64,000 nt of DNA, from positions 372,001 to 436,000 of the forward strand of contig VLTN01000013.1 of assembly GCA_008330645.1 (NCBI GenBank), in the 5' to 3' direction. Positions within the stretch are counted from its first letter, which is position 1. Each line of letters opens with the position of its first letter. Shown here piece after piece: positions 1 to 9,946 of this stretch. The notes below the pieces were generated by a model. The model was not told the DNA's origin. It was given only the letters and a program-made list of their open reading frames with translations, and searched no databases. Made by a program: the position numbers and the translations under genes. The stretch is from Cafeteria roenbergensis (taxonomy: Eukaryota; Sar; Bigyra; Bicosoecida; Cafeteriaceae).

Positions 1-324
1 CGCCTCGGCCTGCAAGAACGCGCGCACGCAGCCCGGGTCATCCGTGAGCAGGTAAAGGGGCCCATGCCACTTGCCCAGTGTCCGAACCGCCGCCATGGCC
101 ATGAGCAGCCGCGCCGAGGCCGCCGCCTGGCGCCCGATGGCGATGAACGCCACTGCGGAGTCCTGGCCGCCGGAAAGCGACTCCGCCTGCCCGGGGCCCG
201 CCGGCCCGGGGCCAGAGTCGGGAGCCTGCCACGTGGGGACTGTGGCCACGGCAAGCCGAGCCGAGGCGAAGGCCCAGGGCAGTGCCAGATACCCAGCCAC
301 GGCCAGTGCGAGCGCAGCCGCCAT
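1..324 (-). CDS. Partial secretory or type II membrane protein, N-terminal 108 residues
   Basis: The minus strand is open from an ATG at 324 to the left window edge, exactly 108 codons with no stop, so the gene continues outside. The N-terminus (MAAALALAVAGYLALPWAFA) is a clear hydrophobic signal peptide or signal anchor. After a short Pro/Gly-rich linker comes a conserved-looking core (AFIAIGRQAAASARLLMAM, then GPLYLLTDDP). The TDDP-type end resembles the start of nucleotide-sugar glycosyltransferase-like domains of secretory enzymes; that is inference from a short stretch. It is divergently arranged with the gene starting at 712. Confidence 0.55.
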   Translation of the reverse strand, partial: MAAALALAVAGYLALPWAFASARLAVATVPTWQAPDSGPGPAGPGQAESLSGGQDSAVAFIAIGRQAAASARLLMAMAAVRTLGKWHGPLYLLTDDPGCVRAFLQAEA

Positions 325-711
325 CCGAGCGCGCGACCTGCAACTGCAGCTTGGCCGCCGGCACCACTCCTGCCTGGACCGGCGCGCGGCCGTCCTCGCG
401 CGCAGCACCGCCATCGGCCGCGCTCGCCGCGCTGCGCGCCGGAGCAGGCACAGGACGGGGCCGTGGCTCGCGGCTGGCAGAGTGCGATTCTGCAGCGACC
501 GGCCGCGAGGGCTCTGCCGGCCGGGAGACGCGCCGTTTCCTTGCGCCGACGCCGCGAGATTGCTGACGGACCCCCACAGCGCATCTCGCCTTGCGCGAGG
601 CCAGCGCGCGCCGCGCCCGCCCACTCCCTTTTGCGAACGCGCCCCGGCTTCGACCCGGGCCCCCTCGCCTCCGCCAGTCCGAGTGTCCCAGCTCCCAGGG
701 GCGGAAAGCGC
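325..711. promoter_or_regulatory. Divergent intergenic region (putative bidirectional promoter)
   Basis: These 387 bp separate two start codons on opposite strands (324 minus, 712 plus). No RNA gene or repeat is visible. It must hold both 5' leaders and core promoters; no TATA box is obvious. Confidence 0.4.
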
Positions 712-3371
712 ATGAGCAGCTCCGCGGACGGCGCGGTCGCTCCCCGTCGCGGAGAATGGACCACGGTGTTGCCGCGCAGCGCGTCCAAGCCGTCGGTCCA
801 ACTGGCAGACGCAACGTCTGGTATGGCAGCCGCGTCCACGCGGCGCATCCTCGGAGGCGAGAGCGCTGGCGCTGTGTCGTCAGAGGCGGCCGATCACACG
901 CCGAGCGGGTCGAGCAGCGTTCCCTCGTCGGACTTGGGAGCGAATGACGTGATTTTCAGCTACGACTCGCTGTGGAACGATGAGTCAATCTCCGCGTGGG
1001 ACAACGAGCAGGTGAGCGCGGCCCTCGGTGCGCTGGCCCTGGCCGGTCAGAGTGTGGTGCGCGCGGCAACTCAGGAGCTGTTTTCCGCTCCGGGCGGCGC
1101 CACGCCGCCAGTCGCCGCTCCAATGTCCGCGCGCTCCGCCCCCCTCGACCGGGTCGGCTCCGCCTCGCTCTGCCCGCGCAGGAGCTGCGGTTCGCGGACG
1201 TGGAAGCCGCAGGCGGTGAGGTGACCGTCGACTCCCCCAGGCGCCGAAGGGGCAAGAAAGCCGAGGCTTCCCCTCCACCAACTCCCCTCGCTAGCCCCGC
1301 GGAGGCCGGGCCCTCCAACTGGGTCGAGGACAGCAGGCTAGCTACTGCCCGCCTGGTGCGGTACGTGGCCAGGGACGACCCTGACACCGCAGGGTACGTG
1401 AGTCGGCTGATGTCCCTTCACGTGGAGCCAGACAGCCTCAAGGGGTCAGCGATTGGCATCAACTTCAAGGCGCTGATCGAGCAGCTCTTTTTGCAGCTCT
1501 TCTTCCCTCTGAATCTCCCTCTGGTGTGGTGTCTGTACCCTGCCGCGGTGCCACGCAACCTCACGTTTGCGCTCTTTGGCCCGGGCGTCGGCATTGCGGC
1601 CAAGGTGGTTTGCGTGCTGTTCGGCCTGGGCGGGCTGGGGGCCTGGACACTGGCCGCCATTTACGTGGCCATCCCGTCATGGGTACCTTCGATGTACCCC
1701 ACCGAGGTGTGGATCATGCTTGGCGCGTTCGCGCTCCAGAAGTTCGTCATTGCGACCAAGTACGCCACCATGCCGTGCAACGCCTACGAGGTGTTCATGC
1801 GCCAGGACATCCCCGCACGGGTGCGGGACTCGGAGCAGCTCATCAGGGGTTGGCTCAGGCCCAGCAGTGTTGTCCTTGCCAGAGAGCTGCTTGAGTCATC
1901 GTCGCGAATCGGGGTTGACCTCCAGTCCACCAAGTTTCACTTCCGGCCGTCCGCCAAGGAGGCCGTCGCCCGCTTGTTCCACTCGGTTGACCGCCTCATC
2001 CCCGCGCGCATGCGCGTTGAGTTCGATGCTGACACGGAGATCCCCATTCTGCACGTCCTGTACTCGATTCTCGCCCGCGACATCGTGCGCCGCAAGCCGG
2101 CCAAGGTCAATGCCCTTGCATTTCTCCTTGCCCTCGCCCAGGCCTCGCTCTTCCTGGGGTACCGCCACCTGCAGGGCGTCCCTGCCTTTGGTGTGGGCGG
2201 CGTGGACACGGGCATGATCATTGCTTCGTGCATTTTGAACATCTTCTGGCTCGTGCCGCTCTTCACGTTCCTCCTCATCACCAATACCGACTTCCACATG
2301 CGATGCAAGACGCTGGGGTTGCTGAGCTCCGTCATCTCGCGGAAGCGAAACCGGGCAGACGGTCGCTTCTTCGAGCCGCTCATCGACCTTCGCGTTTGCC
2401 CCGGCAACGTGAGTGCTTTCGTCCTCGCCCGGCGCATGCTCATCAACGTGGGACTGCGCTACCAGATCCGGCTGCAAATCTTCACCTCTGCTGTCGCCCT
2501 GGTGGCGCTGGCCTTCGGCGCTGCCGCCCTGATCATGACTGTGACTCGAACTGCTGGCACGGACTTTGGCGTGTTCGAGGTGTACACGGCGTTCATCCTC
2601 CTCGTTACCAGCGTCATCCTGGCCATCATGGTGACCTCGGGCGCCACTGCCAACCGCAGGGCCAACGAACACGTGGCCCTGCTCACCGCGCGGCAGCTCG
2701 AGGTCCGCCAGCACCTCGTGGCGTTTCGCTCGCTCAAGGGCTCGATGGCACGGACGTCGCGTGGCGTTGTCGTGCGCAAGCCGGGCGCGGGAGCAGGCCG
2801 GCGGGCTCGCGGCGGGTCGCCCTCCAAGTCCCTGAGGCTGTCGGAGGGCGGGCCCTCGGACAGCAAGAGCCTCTTCACGCCCCGGTCGCATGCCGTCGGG
2901 CTGCGGGGAGGGACCAGGCGGCACACCACCAGAGCCAGTAGCTCTGCCTCTGCGTCTGTGGCGCCGTCGCGACCGAACGCTCCGATCGAGTCCTCGGGCG
3001 AAATGCACCTCAACGCCACAGAGCTGATGCAGCTGGCCACGGACTCCCCCACGCCCATCGAGTGTGATGCGCGCCCAAGTCTCGGCGGGGACGGCCATGT
3101 GGCCACGGGCGGTCCCCAGGCGGAGTCTCCGCGCGCGGCAGACTGCGCTGCAGAGCAGGCGCTGATGGTCATGTGCGAGATTGAGCGGCACATTGCTCAC
3201 TTTGACGCGGTGGACTGCCTGCTTGATCCGGCCAAGGAGGCGATCAAGGCCGACGCAGACCTTCACCCGATCAGGCTGCTCGGCCTGCCTGCCACGCTCA
3301 CGCTTCTGCGTTCCGGAGGTGTGCTGCTGCTGACTTGCTTGTCCCTGGCCGCAAGGCTTTTGCTGACGTAG
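712..3371 (+). CDS. Multi-pass membrane protein of unknown function, 829 aa, two exons
   Basis: Exon 1 is 712-1011 (100 codons ending NEQ, donor GTGAGC); exon 2 is 1182-3371 (starts ELRFADVE after GCGCAG). Both junctions are phase 0. The frame upstream of 1182 in the second ORF looks non-coding, which is why I place an intron there. The Ser/Ala-rich N-terminus is followed by about seven hydrophobic segments between residues ~195 and ~600 (for example LALAQASLFLGYRHL, ILNIFWLVPLFTFLL and FILLVTSVILAIMV). A basic, Ser-rich cytosolic-type tail follows, and the C-terminus ends in one more hydrophobic stretch (GVLLLTCLSLAARLLLT). I recognise no family. The next gene also combines multi-TM segments with long disordered regions. 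Confidence 0.7.
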
Positions 3372-3973
3372 CTTCTGTGCCAATCGATTGCAGTCCTTTG
3401 TTGCCTTCGATTGGCTTGCTTTGTGCGGGGCCAGCGCTGCCATGGCGTCTCATGCGCGCGCGCGGTGCTTTGCGCCAGAATCAAGGGCTATTTTGCTTTC
3501 GATTTCCCCCAGCGCGCCCGTCCCGTCTCGGGTCATGCATGCAGCCTTGTACGTGGTGATCGGGCTTTGCTGCCAAGATCGCTTTCGTTGGGACTTCAAG
3601 AGGTGGGGAGTGAGGCGCCTGCCCCCGTTGCTAGGCTCCTCAAGCAACCGCGCGAGTCGCGTCAGTCACACGAGCGTCTGCACCAGGCTCCCGGAGCGCA
3701 ACGCGCCATCGTCTGGCCACGGGTCCATGGGCATGCAGGACTTGGTGCTTGTGGCGGGGCCCTCTCTCGGGCGGCCTGCGCAGCGTCTGCTTGACACGAA
3801 AGCAGTGCGATGGCTCTGCTGGAAACGCACGCGTCCCGACGACGATGCCCCCCTTTCGCCCCGCGAAGCCACGACCACGCACTGCCACCCTCGGCGATCC
3901 CATCCCCGCGGGGCAGGGCCTGTCGCAAACCCAGGGCCTGGGGAGGGGACCCAGACAGGAGCAGACTGGAGGG
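3372..3973. other. Intergenic region between two membrane-protein genes
   Basis: About 600 bp between the stop at 3371 and the next start at 3974. The open frames here lack conserved-looking sequence and overlap one another; I see no gene, repeat or RNA. Confidence 0.5.
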
Positions 3974-6900
3974 ATGGCGAGCGGGGCGCCTCGGCGCGAA
4001 CGAGAGGATGTCGCTCTCGAAGCGAGTCGAGCACCTGCCGGCCGCCCCCAATGCGGGCTCTTGCGGGCGGCGTGCTTCGACCTTGGTTGGCACGTGGCCA
4101 GAGGGCCTTTGCAGGGCGCCAACGCCGGCTGGACGCACCTGAGCTGGGTGTTGGCGGCGGCGGTTTGCGCGGCAGCGTTTTGCACGCTCATCGGCCAAAC
4201 CCTCCGGGCCGAGGCTTCGCAAAATGGCAACGCCAACGCGGCTGCGGCTGCAGCCCTAACCTTCCACGCGGCTGTCGAGATGGCAACATTCGGTGCGACG
4301 CTCGGCTTCGAGGGGTCCCGGAGCAGGGTTGTGTGGTGAGGCAGGCTGCATGCGTCGCTGCCTCGCTCTGGCGCTTGCGGTGAAAGCGCGCGATTCCAAA
4401 CGGCGGGGGTGCCGTGCGGTCTTTGCGCAGCGGGAAGGAGCAACTGCTCCGGGCGCTCGCCATGGGCTGGGAACTCGGCCGTGGCACGCGCGCTGCGGCG
4501 AGCCACCGGCGAGTCCGCGACTTTGGCCTCTTGCCGTTGCGCGTCCCTTGCCACTGCGGCCTGCTGCATCCGCTCACAGGGCACACCTCCCACTTTCGGT
4601 GGCGGCTGTTGGAAGCCATGCAGGGGTCCTGTGGACAGTCGGCTCCTCGTTCCAGTCGTCTGCCATCATCGTTGCGGCGCTGTTGGTGGCGCGGCAGGTG
4701 GCAGTTCTCTTGCTCGCTCGGCCCACGGAGCCGGCCGCCGGCCTGTTTCGGCGCGTTTGCATGCTGTCTATTGTTTGCCTTCTTTCTCAGCTCGTTATTC
4801 TGGGCGGGGCGGCCCTGACAAGCGTGCCGGTGGTTCTCATGCGTGCGTTTCCGGGCTTGCGCCCTGGCAAGGGCGTCGGAGCCACAGCTTCGCTGACGCT
4901 CCTGCTGTGCCTGGTCCGAGCTGGAGCGCGGCTCTTCCTGATCCACGTTGCCAAGCTCGTGTATCGAGGGCATTCCCCGACTTCAGCGTTCCAAGTCGGA
5001 AAGCTCCTGAGCATTTGGACGTCGCTCGTCTGCGCGGTTCCCATTCTGCTTGTTGCGCTTCTCGAACCGACGCTGGAGAGGGTGGTTGTCGTTGTGGCTA
5101 TCGCATGGGCGGTGGACGTGGTTGAGCGCGGGGCCGTGATCCTGGCCGCTGCCTCGCCCATGGCAGCAACGGTGCAAGCGGCGCTGCACATCATGATGCT
5201 GTCCCGGGAGCGCCCCGCGAGGCCAAGGAGGCCTGCCCCGGCGCCGCGCGTACGCCCTAGCCGGCGGCCGCGCATCAGTGGGCTCTCCATTCCGCTGCAG
5301 TCAGGGGAGATGGTGACGGATGTGTCCGAAGCAGGCCCCGGCAGCACCATGCGCGTGACCCGCAGCGGAGCCATGTCCCACGTGGTGCGGGGTGGGGGCA
5401 GCCACGTCACGGCACTCTTTGGAAGGGCGACCGCGAGGGCGCCGGCAGCGGCCGACGGCGCTGCACGGCCGCAGCAGCAGTCTGGCGCGCTCGCCCCCCA
5501 GGACTCGCCGGACGAGACGCGGGACTTTAGCCGCTCGAGTCACCGCTTCTCGGATGCAGGGTCGGTTCGCATGCCCTCGCTTGGAGTCGCCCTGGCCACA
5601 GGGCAGAACGCCCACGCAAGTGCGCTTGGCTTTGTCGAAATGCCGCGCCGGGAAGACTTTGACTGGAGGCGAGCGGCCGACGCCCCCGGGGCCATCGTTG
5701 TGTCCACAGGGCCGATGACTCTCCCGCCTCCTTCAGCCCGAAGCCGGCTGGATAGCGTGGACAACACGCGGGAGGTCGCCTTCGATGACACGGAGCACAC
5801 CATGTCGCACGTGGGAACCGTCGACCCCGGCTCCGGCGCCACCATGGCGCACAGCCCGAGCAGCTGGGGGGGCAACGGCCTCCGTCGCGGGTCGGTTGGA
5901 AACGGCTTTCTCCGACGATCGCAGTCTCTGCTCTCCGGCCCAGTCGGCCTGGGCGGCCCGCCGCCGACCGCTCCGCCAGAGCCGCCCGCCAGTGGATCGC
6001 AAGGCGGCCAAGGCGGCCCCCGAGCCGCGCACCCGCCACCACCGGCCACTCCAGGGCGGTCGGTGGGCTCCTTCGCTCCGGGATCCAGCGCTGCTTCGGG
6101 CCTGGAGGAGCCTGCAACGGACTCCCCGGGAATGGCAAGCTCGTCGAGCTCCCGAGCTCTCGGGCTTGGGGGCACGAGTGCGACGATGCAGGTGCGGCGA
6201 GGCCACGACTCAAGAGCCCACGTTGACCCTGGGCTCGAGCACTCCTCTGCCCCGGGGAATCCTCAAACGCCCTTGCAGCGCACGACTCGGTCTCCGTCGG
6301 CTGGGGCCAGTCCGCACGGCAACGACCACAGGAGGCCGCGGCGCGGCAGGCCGCTTCCGGCCCGGAGTGCCTCGTCTTCGCAAGCAACCGATGGCCGCGC
6401 GGGGCCGCAGCAGCGTGCGAGCGGCGGAGCGGCTGTGCCGGGCCGCCCGCGACTCCCGCCGCTGAGCCCGTCGTCGCACCGCCGCACGATGGGCAGTGCT
6501 TCGGAAGATGGAGCACCTGCAGTTACACGGGCGTCGGCCCAGGCCGGGTCCTCTCCGCTGCAACATGGCGACTCGGAGCGCTCCGGGGTCGCTCGAACCG
6601 CCGCGAAGGACCATGTCAGCCAACGGTTGCCGGGCCCGACGCGTCAGCGCGGCGGAGGCCCGCAGCGGCAACCGCCGGCTTTGAACCCATCACAGTCTCC
6701 GAGCAAGAACGGCGCCCTTGGCGGCGCTGAGGACTCGAAACAGTCCGCTCCAGCTGTCATGTTCGGCCCCAAGTCGTCAAAGCCCATCTCCGTTGACACG
6801 CGGCTGCCTGCAGGGGCCATGCGGGCTGGAATCCTGAGGAGCCCAGCCAAGAAGCACGCATCGGAGAGTCTTGCCACCGCCGTTGGGTCGTCCCCGACTC

Positions 6901-7445
6901 TGGCGGCTGCGGCTGCGCCAGGCGCGTATCTACCTGTGCAGTCGGCCGCGTCAAAGCAGCGCGGGGCAGTGGCCGGCAGGGCCGCGCAAGCTGCCTCGAT
7001 TGCCGAGTCCGAGGGTGGTGCAGAGGACGCCAGTGACTCCAACCTGGATCTGGAGCAGCTCTATGCGATGTACCGGACCGACTCAATCGACACAATCTTG
7101 GGAATGATGTCGAGTGTCGCCTTCACGGCTCAGTGGCTCGCTCCCATCCCGACACTTGCAGTGGCGTGGGTGATGGAAAACGCCGCCGTTGTGCCAGACT
7201 CGATGGAGGTCGACTGGACTGCCCTGGTCATCAGAACGGCCATTGTGTTCGGTGTCGGGGCTGGATTGGAGGTGCCGGGGCTGGTGTCGGCGTTTGCGCT
7301 GATGCGGTGGGCCTCTGGGCTGCCAAACAACGCGACGTTCAACCCGCCGCCCGAGGCTTTCGTCGCCCGCCCTGCGGATTTGGTTGTGATTGTTGCCAGC
7401 ATTGTTGCTACGTCGGCGGCGGCGCTTGCGTTCGCCCTGGCCTGA
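3974..7445 (+). CDS. Large multi-pass membrane protein with ~600-residue disordered loop, ~1075 aa
   Basis: Exon 1 is 3974-4335, with a TM-like segment (LSWVLAAAVCAAAFCTLIG). The donor is GTGAGG at 4336. Exon 2 starts at about 4580 (acceptor CTCACAG, phase 2 matches) and runs to the stop at 7445. The N-terminal third has several hydrophobic helices (AIIVAALLVARQVAVLLLA, LSIVCLLSQLVILGG, VVVVVAIAWAVDVV). Residues ~320-950 are Ser/Pro/Gly/Arg-rich low complexity. The last ~130 residues return to membrane-like sequence (FTAQWLAPIPTLAVAWVM, LVVIVASIVATSAAALAFAL). No family is recognised; a channel, transporter-like or scaffold membrane protein is possible. The exact acceptor is uncertain; 4616 would also keep frame. 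Confidence 0.6.
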
Positions 7446-7542
7446 TGAATTTGCGCTGCATGGGAAGCCTGACGCTGCCGCACAACTGCGGGTCCGGCGC
7501 ACACCACACGCGGGCAGTGGCTGCTCGATCTTGCAAAGGCCC

Positions 7543-9597
7543 TCACCACTTGATGCCGCTCGTGCTCGGCAGCTTCGGAACCGCGTGGAATCGAGTGTGG
7601 AACAGGTGCAGCGCCTCCGAGCTCAGCGGCCCCCCGGGAGCAACATCCGAGTACACCATGCGGGCGAGGCGGCTGAACCCCAAGCCGCCCTCAACTCGTC
7701 GCTCCAGGCGCGCCTGCACCCCGGTGGCCCGGGCTCGCAGGGCCTCCTTCTCCGCAATCAGGGTAGGCGCGTCTGTGGCTCCCGACGCCTCAGGCTTGGT
7801 CTGCCCTCCGCCGTTGGGGCACCCGCCCGGGCATGCCATGACCTCCACGTAGTGCGCCGAGCTCTTCCCCCGCCGCAGCCTGTTCACCACGCCCTGAACG
7901 TTCCGGAAGCCATACGCGCGAACGAACTCCAGGGAGTCCGGCGTGTGGTCTTCGGCGACAGAAGCACGCGAGCCTTCCGGCCGGCGAAGAACGGCCGTTG
8001 CAATGTCTGGGTTGCGCCCCGGCTCGAAATCAAATGGCAGGGCCGCCGCCTGGCTCCAGGACAGGCCCCACAACTCACAGGCCGCCTGCCTGGCGATGGC
8101 GGCCGCATACCCGCCGCTGCCGCTGTCCTTCTGCACGGCACACTCGAGCTCGTGGCCGTCCGGCGCGAGGCTCCGAAGCACGGCGATGGGGTCAACCTTT
8201 GGGTCAAGCACCAGGTCGGCCGGCTCCAGGTCGCTGGGGCCTCGCACTCCTTCCCTGTCCATCCAATCGGCCAGCTCCAGCGAGGACAGCACCAAGTCCA
8301 CGTCCTTGGAGCGCGTCGCGTCGTCCACGAAGTCCTTCCTCGACGCCTCAAGTTTCTTATCGAAGCAGGGCATCACTGCCACGACGAGGACATCCCCTGG
8401 CAACACCCCTTTGCGCGGCCTCTGGGCAGCGCTTGCGTCCTCGAGCGAGCCGCCATCCGCGGCACCTTCCCTGGTCGCGTCTGCGGCCACCTGCGACGAC
8501 AAGACGCGCTTTGCGATGGCACCCGCAATCTGCTGGGCCGACTTCGCAGTGCTCATGTACGGCAGGGCCTGCGGGCACGTCTTTTCCGCGTAGCACACCC
8601 AGCCTGGGCACTCGCCCGCCAGAACCGGCAGGGAGCAGCTTGGGTCGAGGCCAGGGCGCTCTACCTCGACGACTGTTTCCACACTTGGCACGTGACCTGC
8701 CGCAGCGGCTGCAGCGGTGGCCGCATGAAGCGGGGCCAGGCCGCTGTGAGAGCGTTCCGCTGCGGCGGAGGACTGGCCGGCAGCTGCGGCATGCGACTCA
8801 GGCCCTGACGGGGGGACCAGCACCCTTGCGTCCGAGAGAGCCACGCTTGGCCCCGGTGCGAGCCAGCGCGGTCTCCGCTTCGAAGGCCGGTGCGCGCGAA
8901 CACGAGCGACGAACTCAGCTGCAGCCTGGAGCAGCGCCACATCGCCGGACGAGCCTGTGTCAGCCACATCCGTGGCCCCCTTCGACATGAGGAACGTTGC
9001 CAAGCGGGCATACACAGAGCCCGCTGAGAGTGTCTCGCGCCGGGGAGAGGGCGCTCGGGCCCCAGAGCATGCCTCCGAGTCCGCTTCCCGAGCGGCTGCG
9101 CCATGGCTCTCCCAGTGCTCAGCGATGCTGGCAATGGTCTGTGGCGACAGGAGCACGACCACTCGACTGTATTCCCCAGACGCAATCGCCGCCTGCAGCT
9201 CGCCGACACTTTGCTGCTGCACGAGAACGGCCTCCGCCGTCGTGACGCAGCCCGAGCAGGCCAAGCAGTCGTTGAGGCTGACTCGTGCCGCGCCGCCAGC
9301 CTCCGGTCCGCTGGCCTTGATAAGGTCAGGCTTTCCTACGTGGATGGTGCTGCGAGCAAGCTCGGGCGATCGAACCGCGCTCCACAGCAGCTCGGCGACG
9401 GCCTGCTTCAAACAAGTCGCGCGTGCACGTCAGCGAGCGGCTCACACTTCTCCCGCCCTGCCAGATGCCGTCCCTGCTGGGGAAGGTGTGCCCTCCTGAG
9501 CGCCACCCAGAAACAGCGGGTTGGTGCAAGCTTGCGCCGGCCCAATAAAGTCGTCGAGGTCCGTCAGCATGACAGCTCCCGCGAAGCCTGACGCCAT
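7543..9597 (-). CDS. CIAO3: CIAO3/NAR1 cytosolic Fe-S assembly protein (iron-only hydrogenase-like)
   Basis: Iron-hydrogenase-like scaffold of the cytosolic iron-sulfur assembly (CIA) pathway, which bridges early and targeting complexes. Exon 1 starts at the ATG at 9597 and encodes MASGFAGAVMLTDLDDFIGP, matching the family N-terminus. An intron lies at about 9412-9440, boundaries uncertain (donor GTGTGA or GTGAGC, acceptor GAAGCAG). Exon 2 runs to the stop at 7543. Visible motifs: SLNDCLACSGC (N-terminal Fe-S ligands), CPGWVCYAEK, VMPCFDKKLEASR and VMACPGGCPNGGGQ (H-cluster-like cysteines). The C-terminal Trp (GIKW) matches the family's conserved terminal aromatic. At about 660-675 residues it is longer than the roughly 480 of animal and plant homologues, mainly from low-complexity inserts before CPGW and before VMPC. 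It shares a divergent 349-bp region with EF2 copy 1. Confidence 0.9.
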
Positions 9598-9946
9598 GGC
9601 CCAGCGAGCAGGCAATCGGGCCGCAAAGGCTGCCTCCCAGGCCCGACCTCGATCTTCCCAGTGAAAGGCGCAGTGATTTCGGCCGAATGGGCCCGCGTTC
9701 GACCCCCAGCGGGCTTGTGGCGTGCTCTGTGGAAGCCGCCGCTTTTCCGCCGCGGGCTCTGCGACAAACAGCCAGGGCGGCAGAGCCGCGCGCTGCGGCA
9801 GAGCCTTGCGATTGGCCAAGGCGGCGTTGCGGGCGCCGGCACGGCAGCGCCCGTGAGGAAATCGTCACTTTGTGTCCTGCCGCACCACCGCGAGCTCGGC
9901 GCAAAGCCCAACCACCGTAGCCAGCACCCTTGGACGACCGGTAGCC
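9598..9946. promoter_or_regulatory. Divergent region between CIAO3 and EF2 copy 1
   Basis: These 349 bp lie between opposite start codons (9597 minus, 9947 plus). No other gene is seen. The region bears no visible similarity to the promoter of EF2 copy 2 (28542-28720), although the downstream gene bodies are almost identical. Confidence 0.45.
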
